Assembly: GCA_903930565.1 (NCBI GenBank)
Contig: CAIYZC010000484.1
Coordinates: forward strand, 1 to 57,952
Reading direction: 5' to 3'
DNA from: an uncultured Pedosphaera sp.
GTDB taxonomy: Bacteria > Verrucomicrobiota > Verrucomicrobiia > Limisphaerales > Pedosphaeraceae
DNA length: 57,952 nt
Shown here: positions 1 to 8,566 of the stretch, piece by piece
Numbering within the stretch: position 1 is the stretch's first letter
Layout of the letters: each line of letters opens with the position of its first letter
Notes under the pieces: model-generated
What the model was told of the DNA's origin: nothing
What the model saw: only the letters and a program-made list of their open reading frames with translations
Database searches by the model: none
Position numbers and translations under genes: made by a program

Positions 1-852
1 CCGGCGCAGGTTTTCGGTGTATTTCTCCAGCGCGTCCGCCGCCGTGCTCTTCATGTCGTTGTGGCCGAATTGCACGATCAAATAATCCCCGGCGTGGAAT
101 TGGCTCCAGATTTTGTTGAACCGCCCTTTCGCCAGCGCGCCTGCGAGGGATTCGCCTGATTCGGCATGGTTCGCCACCGCCACCGTGGGTTGAAAGAACC
201 GGGGCAGCATTTGGCCCCAACTGTTGTAGGGTTCCGCCGGCTGGTCGCACACCGTGGAGTCGCCGATCAAAAACACCGTCGGCACCTCCACCGGGGCGAT
301 CTCCAACGCCGCCACCGCCGGATTCGCCCCGAGGAACTCCAGCGTGAGGCGGTCGTCCCAGGCCCGGCGCTCGGCCGTCTTTTCCCGTTCCGTCAACCGG
401 ACCACGCCCCCCGTGGGCAGGTGCGGTTGCCGCACGTTGACGATGAATTTCCGGGTTTCCGTCCCGCCGGCCGGAGTGCGGACCCGCTCGACCATGAGCC
501 GACGAAGTTCGGCATTGACGGTGGTTTCCGCCGCGGCCGCACCGCCGCCCAAGGTGGCGGTCACCGCGTAGTTGCCCTCCGGCAACCGCACCGAAAACTG
601 AAACCCGTGGGCCGCGGTCATGGCCCCGGGGGTGGCGGCCGGGGCGGCGCCGGGTTCAAAGCCGAAACCGGCGGCGTCCGAATACGCGGAGTTGGTGGCG
701 ACGGCCTGGAAGCCCGCGGGTGGCGCGCCGGCGCCGAAATAGAACCGGCCGTGGTTGGCGGGGGCGTCGGCCGCCGCGACGTGCCCGGCCAGAATTCCGA
801 CCCAGGCGGCGGCGGGCCATAGGCGGGCGGGGGTTGGGTTAACCTTGCGCAT
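1..852 (-). CDS. Rhamnogalacturonan acetylesterase-like SGNH/GDSL hydrolase (CE12), 3' end cut by the window edge
   Basis: Reading the minus strand from the ATG at 852 gives 284 in-frame codons with no stop before the left edge. Residues 1-28 form a signal peptide (MRKV... to HVAAAD), so the enzyme is exported. Residues about 30-190 form a beta-rich domain of the kind that precedes the catalytic domain in bacterial CE12 enzymes. The SGNH signature follows: block I as VFLIGDSTVCDQP with the nucleophile Ser near residue 199, and block III as QFGHND with Asn near residue 265. The block V Asp-X-X-His lies beyond the window. CE12 enzymes remove acetyl groups from rhamnogalacturonan, a pectin component; that substrate is inferred from the family. 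A plus-strand frame over this stretch is an antisense shadow. Confidence 0.85.
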   Translation of the reverse strand, partial: MRKVNPTPARLWPAAAWVGILAGHVAAADAPANHGRFYFGAGAPPAGFQAVATNSAYSDAAGFGFEPGAAPAATPGAMTAAHGFQFSVRLPEGNYAVTATLGGGAAAAETTVNAELRRLMVERVRTPAGGTETRKFIVNVRQPHLPTGGVVRLTEREKTAERRAWDDRLTLEFLGANPAVAALEIAPVEVPTVFLIGDSTVCDQPAEPYNSWGQMLPRFFQPTVAVANHAESGESLAGALAKGRFNKIWSQFHAGDYLIVQFGHNDMKSTAADALEKYTENLRR

Positions 853-1681
853 AAAATCTTGATTGCTTGCCCAGCTCCATATCCGGCCGGGGGTGCGCCG
901 GCAAGCCGATTCCGGCCGATTCCGGCCGGGGCTGGCGCGGGAAATTGCAAGAGCAAGCTTGCTTTTCGGCCGCCCTGTTGCCATGATCGAAACAGATTAA
1001 GCACACATTTGATTGCGTGAGCGGCCTTGTCAGGGCCCCGTTCTTCCAGGGTATGGGAGAGGGATTGACGCGTACCGACATCGCGGGCATGGCGGGTGTT
1101 TTAGTTGAGCCTCCCCCACGATTCCATTCGCTTTTGCGCCGCATCGGTACCATCTGCGGCAACCCGCTTGGGGGTTCTCTTATGCGTGCCTCGCGAAAAA
1201 TTCCATGTCCATCCTGGCTGGCTAGTCCGTCGGGGTGCTCATAAGCAGGGTATTGATTGGGTGCGCCGCAGTGCTGGGTAATTCGGAGCCGAAGGCGGAT
1301 TGGGGGCCATCCCGAGGCAGCCAAAACTGCACGCAATCCGGCTTGGGTCAATTTCACGCACCCATGAAGGCTGGCGGCCAAGGATTCACGCGTTGGCAAA
1401 TATCCGCTTTTTGTCTTGCTTTACTTCGACAGTCCGCGTTAAATGTTGTTCAACTAAGTACATGACTTTTATCGCACGAGGCCGCTTCATCGCGTCGCTT
1501 CCCCACGGGGAAGTGTCTCCGGTGCCTTTTGGCTTCCGCGAAGGGCCATGGCACTTGGCGAATGCTCCCCGATTCCGCATGGCCCTGCCACACAAGCCAA
1601 GCACAAGAATTGGGGAGTGCTCCTTCCGAACCCCTCGGAGGGCTGTGCAATAAAACCACCTGAGTGCAAATAAATAATCCC
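853..1681. other. Intergenic region, no supported gene
   Basis: This 829-bp stretch separates the divergent esterase and Ig/discoidin genes. Short open frames on both strands have no recognisable domain, signal peptide or start context. It contains decayed low-complexity text (for example GGGTATGGGAGAGGGA near 1050) resembling the hairpin-rich non-coding DNA at 5041-6060. It must contain the promoters of both flanking genes, but I cannot assign boxes with confidence. Confidence 0.5.
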
Positions 1682-4600
1682 ATGAAATCCCTAATTCTCC
1701 CCTTGGGCCTCACCCTCGCTTGCGCGGGAACGGCCTTCGGCGGCGTCTTCAGCCCCGTCCCGTTGAACCCGAACAGTTACAACGCCGACGTAGTCGTCGA
1801 GGCCTCCGCCACCCCCAAACTGAAGGTCGTCACCACGGCCACGGTTGACCAAGGACTCCAAAACAACGCCAACACTTGGATGGAACTCGGTTTCGACCCG
1901 GGCAATCCCACGTACGGCTTGCTGCCCGCGGGCACGGTTTTCACCGCGCTTTCCAACGCCAATTATTCCTTCCAGATGCCGCCCACCTATGTTGGCCCCA
2001 ATGGCATTTTGATCGACACCGTGGTCACGAATGGCACTTTCACCCTCGCCACACCCGCCTCCTACGCCCGTCTCTCCTTCCTGGGCTCCGGCGGTAATGG
2101 CGGCGACGTCATCGGCGTGACCGTTCATTTTCAAGACGGCACGTCCGAGGGCATCAACGCCGGTGGCGCTTCAAGCAGCTATACCTTCGGCTGCCCGGAT
2201 TGGTTCAACGGCACGCTGAACCTGGCGTTTATTGCAAATGAACGCTGCGGCAGCTCGGTCAATTTCACCTACAACAACGCTGGCAGCAACAACCCCCGCC
2301 TCTACTTCCGCGACATCGTCCTCGCCAACACCAACAAGGTCATCACGAGCGTTGATCTCACCTACTACAGCGGCGGTTCCGGGTCCCACAACTGCATCTT
2401 CGGGATGAGCGGCGACCCCAACGGCCAGGGCATCGTCAGTCCCATCACCGTCACGGGTTACACCCAGGACTTCGTCGTGGAGGCCGCCGCCGCCCTGCGC
2501 AACCGCGTCGTGGACACCAATAGCGCCAATGCCACCACCTCGTCGATGGACAATGATAGCAATGGGGGCAATTCGTGGTATGAAAAAGGCTACAACCTGA
2601 ATAACGTGGGTAATTGGAGCCCCAACACCGCCATCGCCCTCGCCTCCGGCCTGCCGCATCCCGGGGCGACGGTCAGCAACGCGGCCGGCAATCATGTTTA
2701 TGTGATGGCCCCGACCTACAATGGCAACGACGCCATTTACGTCAGTCCGACGATTCCGAACGCCACGATCACTTTCGCGAACCCCACGCTGGCGACCGGT
2801 TTGTCCTTCCTGGGTTCCTGCGGCAACGGCCCGGTGGCCCCGGTGGTGGTGGTCCACTTCAATGACGGCACCTCCTACACCAACATCCTGACGATTTATG
2901 ATTGGTTCAACACCGGCGTGCCGTATGTCTTTGCCTCCAATGGCCGCGTTGCGGTGGATACCGCCCAGATCAACAACATCACCACCAATCTGGCCTCGGC
3001 CTTGGTGCCCCGTTTATTCAATCTGGATCTCGCCCTGCCGGCCAACGTGCCGCCGGTCACCTCCATTGATCTGACCTACACCAACACCGGCGGCCGGGCG
3101 GCGATTTTCGCGGTGTCTAGCACCACCGCCCCGGTGCCTCCGAGCATTGTTTCCCAGCCCGGTCCCTTTGGTCAGTACCCGGGTTCCACCGCGATTTTCA
3201 CGGCGGCGGCCTCCGGCACCCTCCCCATCAATTACCAATGGCTCAAGGGCACCAACGGGGTCTACGTGACCCTGACAGACGGCGGCACTATTTCCGGGTC
3301 CAAGACCACCACCCTCACCGTCGCCAATTTCGTGGCTGCGGATGGCGCTGATTACGTCATGGTCGCGAGCAATGGCGGCGGCTCCGCCACCAGCCAGGTT
3401 GCCACCCTCACCGTGCTCTCCCCGCTCACCGATGTTTGCACCCCCGGCGACCCGATCACCGCCTACAACCCCAACGGTGGCAGCACGCCCACGGCGGAAT
3501 CGGTGGATCACGCCATTGATCAACTCGTCGGCAGTGACCCCGGCAAGTACCTAAACTTCGGCAAGATCGTCAACGGGCTCTTCGTCGGCCCCGTTGGCTT
3601 TGTCACCTCGCCCTCCATCGGCCGCACCATCGTCACCGGCATCCGCTTCTACACCGCCAATGATACCGTCGGCCGCGACCCCCTGAATTACATCCTCGAA
3701 GGTTCCAACGACGGCGGTCAAACCTATGCCACCATCTCGACCAACCTCCTGCATCTCCCCGACGGCCGTAACAGCGCCGCTTCCGCCCCGATGGATCCCA
3801 CCACGCAATTCATGCAGCAGGTCCTGTTCACCAACGTGAAAGCCTACACCACCTACCGGGTGAGCTTCACGACCATCAAGGACACGACCCAGAACTCCAT
3901 GCAGATTGGGGAAGTGGAAATCCTCGGCGTCATCGATACTTCGCCGCTCCCATACGTAAGCACGCCGAACTACAACAATGCGAATCCCCCCATTGCCGAT
4001 GCGAACGCAATCGATGGCTCCACGGGTGTGTCCTTCAGCGTGAACACCACCCCCGTCAGCCCGGCCCCTTCCGTGCAATGGCAGCGTAAATTTGGCGCCG
4101 GCAACTGGGTGAACTTGACCGATGGTGGCAACATCTCCGGCAGCCAGACCACCACCCTCACCTTGGGTGTCGTGCATTTCGGCGACGTGAGCTCCTTCCG
4201 GGCCATCGCCTTCAATAACTCGGGCAGCGCCACCAGCGGCGTGGCGACCTTGACCATCTTCTCCAGCCTGCCCGACATCACCCAGGCGGGTGACACCGTG
4301 GTGGGCTTCGGCGACAACGCCACCGGTCCGAACGATCCCGCCACGTTGATCAACGACACCTTGGACAACTACCTGACCCGCGGCACCGGCATCAACGCCC
4401 AAGCCGGCTTCCCGCCCTTCGTGGGCCCGGTGGGCATCATCGTCACCCCGGCGTCCGGTCCTTCCCTCGTGCTCGGTCTCCGGGTCTTCACCGGCTCCGG
4501 CGCCCAGATCAACGACCCGATCGATTACGCCTTGGAGGGTTCCGAAGATGGCGGCACGACCTTCACCCCCATCATCTCCGGTCCCCTGAGCCTCCCCGCG

Positions 4601-4975
4601 GCGCGCAACACCGTGGCGGCGGCTCTCGACCCCACCACGGCGGCGGTGCAGGAAATTCTGTTCCCGAACACCCACGCTTACACGACCTACCGCCTGTCCT
4701 TCCTCCACACTGCCGACGACCTGAACAACAGCAGCCTGCAGTTGAGCGAAATCGAACTGCTGGGCGTGAGCACCACTGCGGTCAGCCCGCAATTGACGTT
4801 CACCGCCGCCGCCGGTGGCAAGCTCACCATCAGTTCCACGGTGGCGGGCACCCTGCAATCCGCCAGCGCGTTGGGCCATCCCACGGTCTGGACGACGGTT
4901 GGCCCCATCAACGGCAGCCTGACCATCACCCCGGCCGCGACCGGCAACAAGTTCTACCGCGTCACCGTGCCTTAA
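1682..4975 (+). CDS. Exported multidomain protein with two Ig-like and two discoidin-like domains
   Basis: The protein has 1,097 residues. I start at the ATG at 1682 because it places the signal peptide (MKSLILPLGLTLACAGTAFG) at the very N-terminus; an in-frame start at 1664 adds six residues. Residues about 25-250 and 265-480 are two copies of an unnamed beta domain, both opening VVEA and both containing a SFLGS-CGNG-like turn and a VHF-DGT strand. Next comes an Ig-like domain (about 484-582), a galactose-binding/discoidin-like domain (about 583-752, with LEGSNDGG and ending IGEVEILG), a second Ig-like domain (about 785-860) and a second discoidin-like domain (about 863-1030, LEGSEDGG and SEIELLG). 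The last 65 residues are the tail shared with other exported proteins here, ending KFYRVTVP. A surface or carbohydrate-binding role is inferred; no catalytic motif is visible. Confidence 0.85.
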   Translation: MKSLILPLGLTLACAGTAFGGVFSPVPLNPNSYNADVVVEASATPKLKVVTTATVDQGLQNNANTWMELGFDPGNPTYGLLPAGTVFTALSNANYSFQMPPTYVGPNGILIDTVVTNGTFTLATPASYARLSFLGSGGNGGDVIGVTVHFQDGTSEGINAGGASSSYTFGCPDWFNGTLNLAFIANERCGSSVNFTYNNAGSNNPRLYFRDIVLANTNKVITSVDLTYYSGGSGSHNCIFGMSGDPNGQGIVSPITVTGYTQDFVVEAAAALRNRVVDTNSANATTSSMDNDSNGGNSWYEKGYNLNNVGNWSPNTAIALASGLPHPGATVSNAAGNHVYVMAPTYNGNDAIYVSPTIPNATITFANPTLATGLSFLGSCGNGPVAPVVVVHFNDGTSYTNILTIYDWFNTGVPYVFASNGRVAVDTAQINNITTNLASALVPRLFNLDLALPANVPPVTSIDLTYTNTGGRAAIFAVSSTTAPVPPSIVSQPGPFGQYPGSTAIFTAAASGTLPINYQWLKGTNGVYVTLTDGGTISGSKTTTLTVANFVAADGADYVMVASNGGGSATSQVATLTVLSPLTDVCTPGDPITAYNPNGGSTPTAESVDHAIDQLVGSDPGKYLNFGKIVNGLFVGPVGFVTSPSIGRTIVTGIRFYTANDTVGRDPLNYILEGSNDGGQTYATISTNLLHLPDGRNSAASAPMDPTTQFMQQVLFTNVKAYTTYRVSFTTIKDTTQNSMQIGEVEILGVIDTSPLPYVSTPNYNNANPPIADANAIDGSTGVSFSVNTTPVSPAPSVQWQRKFGAGNWVNLTDGGNISGSQTTTLTLGVVHFGDVSSFRAIAFNNSGSATSGVATLTIFSSLPDITQAGDTVVGFGDNATGPNDPATLINDTLDNYLTRGTGINAQAGFPPFVGPVGIIVTPASGPSLVLGLRVFTGSGAQINDPIDYALEGSEDGGTTFTPIISGPLSLPAARNTVAAALDPTTAAVQEILFPNTHAYTTYRLSFLHTADDLNNSSLQLSEIELLGVSTTAVSPQLTFTAAAGGKLTISSTVAGTLQSASALGHPTVWTTVGPINGSLTITPAATGNKFYRVTVP

Positions 4976-5007
4976 GGCATGCGTTGAGCTGACGGTTCCC
5001 CTCACGA

Positions 5008-5040
5008 GGGCCGGGCGTTTCGCCCGGCCCTTTTTCTTTT
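5008..5040 (+). terminator. Rho-independent terminator after the Ig/discoidin gene
   Basis: A perfect 10-bp stem (GGGCCGGGCG / CGCCCGGCCC) with a TTT loop is followed by TTTTTCTTTT. It lies 33 bp after the stop codon. This is the clearest intrinsic terminator in the window. Confidence 0.9.
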
Positions 5041-5342
5041 CCCCCGCCCCGGGGGCAAAGCCTTTGCCTCCCCCTCGGGTTCCACAACCCTCCATTTGTA
5101 CGAGACGGCGTCAGGAGTCTCTAACTTCCCCCCCTCCACTGTCCCCGTCCACCTGCGGGCCGCGTTGGACCACGCCGTTGCCCTCTCACCAGCACCCCCA
5201 ACCCTCAAGCGGTGGGAGAACACGTTAATTTTAATGCCCATTGAATTTGAGCCTAACGATCCATGGCCAAGAAAACCGGCTCCGGGCCCCTGATCCCCCG
5301 CCTTGAAGCCTTGGGGGCGTGGAGCATGAGTGCGCCCAAAAC

Positions 5343-5360
5343 GTGGCGCCAGGGCGCCAC
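5343..5360. repeat. Perfect inverted repeat in non-coding DNA
   Basis: GTGGCGCC-AG-GGCGCCAC is an 8-bp perfect palindrome with a 2-bp spacer. It is followed about 30 bp later by CCCTGGGCT, the arm sequence of the larger hairpins downstream. Confidence 0.7.
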
Positions 5361-5515
5361 CTTCGGAGCGCTGAAAGCGCGGCCACGCGCCAGCCCTGGG
5401 CTAAGCCCCATAGGCGCTAACTTTTCTTAGAGTTTCCCGGTTTCGCATGCTGTAGGCAGGCAGTTTGCCGAGACCAAGCGACCATCGTTTCCACCCCAAC
5501 GGGGTTGTGTCCCCC

Positions 5516-5552
5516 AGCCCAGGGTTGTGCCGGCATCGGCGCTACCCTGGGT
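5516..5552. repeat. Hairpin with CCCAGGGT arms, copy 1
   Basis: The left arm AGCCCAGGGTTG pairs with the right arm CTACCCTGGGT across a short GC-rich loop. The element is flanked by CCCCAACGGGG upstream (5494-5504) and CCCCAAAGGGG downstream (about 5574-5584). Confidence 0.65.
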
Positions 5553-5660
5553 CAGTTGGCAATGGGTTCCCAACCCCAAAGGGGATGCGCCGCCGTCGTT
5601 CGGACGTGCCAATGGCCAACCGGCTCAACCCTTTCCGGGTGGCGGATATTCGGCACCGGG

Positions 5661-5693
5661 ACCCAGGGTGGCTCCTCCGTCGCAACCCTGGGC
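5661..5693. repeat. Hairpin with CCCAGGGT arms, copy 2
   Basis: ACCCAGGGTGGC pairs with CGCAACCCTGGGCT. It repeats the arm sequence of the copy at 5516-5552, about 140 bp away and in the same arrangement, so the unit has been duplicated or is part of a dispersed family. Confidence 0.65.
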
Positions 5694-6130
5694 TGGAGGG
5701 CTCAATCCCTTTGGGAATGGGAGCACGCTCCGGGTTGCTTTCGGTTATTTTCATGCCGGCATAGGGCTTCGCGGTTTCGCCCGCACTTCCAGCTCCGGAG
5801 GCATCCGAATAATCATGCGCAATGCATACCGAATTCTCGTAAGTTACGGATGCATGCCCTACAATTTAGCGCTTATGGGGCGTTACCCAAGTTTGGAGTT
5901 ATTCCGCCCCGCTGGGGCTACGGAAACAGCCGGTTTCTGGCCGCGCCCCGGCCATTCGGAGGTCGTTTGGCCAGGCTTGCCGAATTTTGCAAAGGGTTCG
6001 CCCAGTTTCCACGGATTCAGGAGTCCTGTGGCTACGCGCTCGTTCAAACTAATTAGCCTCATCAGGCAAACGCATTGGAATACGGAGACTCACGAATCTC
6101 CCCTACACCTTGCCTCCTCCCCCGCCGCGT

Positions 6131-7066
6131 TCAGTTCCGGTGCGCCTGGTGGCACGCCGTGCAGGATTCGGTGAGCCGCTTGAACGCCGTCGCCACCTCC
6201 GCCGGCCGCGCCGGCGCGGATTGCAATTCCCGGTGAAATGCCAGACTCGCCTGTCCCGCCCGGGTGAGTAGTTCCTGAAATCCCGCCCCGCGTTGATCCA
6301 GCGCGGGATCGCGCAGCAATTCCTTGAATAGCTCCGCCAGTTGCAACGCCTCCGGTTGGGCATCCAGATCCGGCCGCCCCGCCGCTTGGATCGCTTTCAA
6401 AGCATCCAGCCTTTGGTCCATCCGTACCATTACCTCCGCGAGCGGGGGGAGCTTGGCCCGCTCCGGGAATTCGGCCGCCGCTTGCCGCAGTTGCGCCGGC
6501 GACGGAGGGTGGAATTGCCGCACACTGGAGTACAGGCCGGCATAGTTCGTCGCGGTGCCCGCCCGCCGCAGCCAGGCCACGGCCTGCTCCGGCGTCCACG
6601 CCTCCAGGCCCATGCAAATCACCGCCGCGCCCGCGGGTCCGCGGTGCAAACCATGGTGGCAGTGGACAAAAACCGGACCGGGCAGGCTCTCCGCCGCCTG
6701 CACCAACCGCACCGCTTGTGCCGGCGAAATCCCATCGTAGCCCACGGGCAAGTGGACGTACCGCAGCCCGTACTTCCGCGCGGTTTCCACCTCCGGTTGG
6801 GCGCCATCCACGGTGATAATCGTCTTGATCCCGCGCGCCTGGAGTTCGGCGAACGCCGCCTCCCCCGCCGGCGCGGAACCCGAGTAAATCCGGCGGCTCA
6901 ATTGGTAAAAATTCTCAATCCCCTGCGCCGGCACCCGCCGGACTTCCGCCACCAACCCCGCCACTTCCTGCGCGTCGGTTGCCGCGCAATGCCACCCCGC
7001 CGTCGCCGCCACCAGCATCCAGGCCAGCCTTGGCAACCTAATCCGCGTCTTGGCTTTCATGGCCAT
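6131..7066 (-). CDS. Exported dual-specificity-phosphatase-like protein fused to a C-terminal c-type haem domain
   Basis: The product has 311 residues. An N-terminal hydrophobic segment (about residues 13-30) looks like a signal peptide, so both domains should act in the periplasm. Residues about 45-190 match the tyrosine/dual-specificity phosphatase fold: the P-loop is VFVHCHHGLHRGPAG with Cys136, five residues, then Arg142. Residues about 205-311 are alpha-helical and end with SCTACHQAHRN, a single CXXCH haem site (Cys302, Cys305, His306) placed near the C-terminus as in cytochrome c'/c556. CXXCH would be haemylated only if the domain is exported, which agrees with the signal. The expected general-acid Asp of the phosphatase is not obvious. 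The 160-bp gap to the divergent glycosyltransferase probably carries its promoter. Confidence 0.8.
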   Translation of the reverse strand: MAMKAKTRIRLPRLAWMLVAATAGWHCAATDAQEVAGLVAEVRRVPAQGIENFYQLSRRIYSGSAPAGEAAFAELQARGIKTIITVDGAQPEVETARKYGLRYVHLPVGYDGISPAQAVRLVQAAESLPGPVFVHCHHGLHRGPAGAAVICMGLEAWTPEQAVAWLRRAGTATNYAGLYSSVRQFHPPSPAQLRQAAAEFPERAKLPPLAEVMVRMDQRLDALKAIQAAGRPDLDAQPEALQLAELFKELLRDPALDQRGAGFQELLTRAGQASLAFHRELQSAPARPAEVATAFKRLTESCTACHQAHRN

Positions 7067-7226
7067 GAATTAGACCTGTTGCCGGCTGCGACGGCAAGCT
7101 TTGGAGCGCCCGGTGGTTTGATGCGCCCTCTCGCCCAGCGCCCAGGCGTCGCCGCGATCGTACTCCTCGCGTTCAGCCGACGCCAAAGGCCTTGGCGACC
7201 CCCGTGGGGAATTGTAATTTGGGTCC

Positions 7227-8474
7227 ATGCATGTCCTCCTGGTTACCGTGGGCACCACCGGCGATATTTTGCCGTACGTGGGTTTGGGCGTGGAGTTGAA
7301 GGCGCGGGGGCATGAGGTCGCTTTGGTCGCGAGCGCCGGCTACGGCCCGCTCGCGCGGCGTCATGGTTTGGGCTTTCACGAGTTGGTTTCCGCGGCGGAA
7401 AACCGGGAGTTGTTCGACGACCCGGATTTTTGGCATCCCTTCAAAACCGCGCCGTTGTCCGCGCGTTGGGGCGTGCGGTTTCTGCGCCGGCAGTATGACT
7501 TGCTGGCGGGTTTGCGGCGGCCGGACACCGTGCTGGTGGCCAGCCCCGGCGTGTTCGCCGCCGGTTTGCTGGCCGAAACCCACCGCGTGCCGTGGATCAG
7601 CATCGTGCTCCAACCGGGGATTCTTCCCAGCGTCCTCCACCCGCCGCGGATGATGGGTTTTGGTTGGCTGACCGGCGCGCCCCGGCCGGTGTGGCGTGTC
7701 TTTTGGCGTCTGCTCGACGGGGTGGGGGACCGCTTGGTGGGGCCGGAATTGAACCGGCTGCGCCGTGAACTCGGCCTGGCCCCCCGGCGACGCCTCTTCA
7801 CCCATTGGCTGTCCCCGCAGCGGGTGCTGGGGATGTTTCCGGACTGGTACGGCCCGGTGCCGGCGGATTGGCCGCCGCAAATGCGCCTGGTCGGGTTCCC
7901 GCAATGGACCGGGGACGCCCCCGGCGCGCTCGCGCCGGAGTTGCGGGAATTTTGCGCCGCCGGGCCGGCCCCGGTGGCGGTCACTTTTGGCACGGGCATG
8001 GTTCATTCGGCGGCCTTGTTTCAAGCCGCCCTGGCCGCCGTGCACCGCCTCGGTGCCCGCGCGATCCTGCTCACTCCCCACCGGGGCCAATTGCCCGCCG
8101 TCTTGCCTGGCGGGGTGCGGCATGCGGAGCACGCGGGGTTTCACCAATTATTCCCCCTTTGCGGGGCGGTCCTGCACCACGGGGGCGTCGGCACGCTCGC
8201 CGCCGCCCTCGCCGCGGGCACGCCGCAGTTGGTGCGGCCCATCTGCTTTGACCAACCTGACAACGGCGTGCGTGTCCGGCGGTTGGGGGTGGGGGATTGC
8301 CTGGGGGCCGCGCGGGCCGGGGGACCTCAAATCGCCGCCGCGCTGCGCCCGTTGCTCACGCCCGCCGCCGGCGATCGCTGTCGGGCTTGGGCGGAGCGGG
8401 CGGCGGAAACGGGCGCCTGCCGCCGGGCCGCGGACCTGGTCGAACAGGCCGCCGGTTCGACCCGCCCTGGCTGA
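7227..8474 (+). CDS. Glycosyltransferase, GT1/UGT (MGT) family
   Basis: The protein has 415 residues, the usual length for bacterial GT-B glycosyltransferases. The N-terminal Rossmann half begins HVLLVTVGTTGDILPYVGL, the typical acceptor-side glycine loop. The nucleotide-sugar half carries VTFGTG (about 252-257), LHHGGVGTLAAAL (about 316-328) and GTPQLVRPICFDQPDN (331-346), where the DQ pair normally binds the donor sugar. Members transfer a sugar to sterols, terpenoids, macrolides or lipids; the acceptor here cannot be told. No membrane segment or signal is seen, so it is cytoplasmic. It is transcribed with, or just ahead of, the gene at 8567. Confidence 0.9.
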   Translation: MHVLLVTVGTTGDILPYVGLGVELKARGHEVALVASAGYGPLARRHGLGFHELVSAAENRELFDDPDFWHPFKTAPLSARWGVRFLRRQYDLLAGLRRPDTVLVASPGVFAAGLLAETHRVPWISIVLQPGILPSVLHPPRMMGFGWLTGAPRPVWRVFWRLLDGVGDRLVGPELNRLRRELGLAPRRRLFTHWLSPQRVLGMFPDWYGPVPADWPPQMRLVGFPQWTGDAPGALAPELREFCAAGPAPVAVTFGTGMVHSAALFQAALAAVHRLGARAILLTPHRGQLPAVLPGGVRHAEHAGFHQLFPLCGAVLHHGGVGTLAAALAAGTPQLVRPICFDQPDNGVRVRRLGVGDCLGAARAGGPQIAAALRPLLTPAAGDRCRAWAERAAETGACRRAADLVEQAAGSTRPG

Positions 8475-8566
8475 ACGACCGGGCTCCGCCCAACGGCACC
8501 CTGCTGGAGCGGTCGGTTTTTGGGGGCGGGGTTGGCAAATTCCGGTTATGCGGCATATTCTCGCGC

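Larger units (their letters stand above)
5041..6130. other. Non-coding stretch rich in hairpin repeats
   Basis: About 1.1 kb with no gene I can support. Several overlapping open frames have no start context or domain and are rich in Gly, Pro and Arg. The stretch instead contains a series of inverted repeats: GTGGCGCC-AG-GGCGCCAC, two long hairpins with CCCAGGGT/ACCCTGGG arms, and small CCCC-N3-GGGG hairpins. Text of this type is dispersed between genes in Verrucomicrobiota and Planctomycetota. That comparison is from memory and was not searched. Confidence 0.6.

Noticed and set aside
166-822. Plus-strand frame at the left edge
   Set aside because: The minus strand of the same DNA encodes a convincing SGNH esterase with GDST and GHND motifs; the plus-strand translation is Arg/Gly/Pro-rich.
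3551-5095. 514-codon minus-strand frame
   Set aside because: It is antisense to the second half of the Ig/discoidin gene and runs through its intrinsic terminator. The translation is low-complexity.
8297-8566. Upstream extension of the conserved unknown protein
   Set aside because: The extension overlaps the glycosyltransferase in another frame and its translation is Arg/Gly-rich. The ATG at 8567 begins the ordered, family-like sequence.
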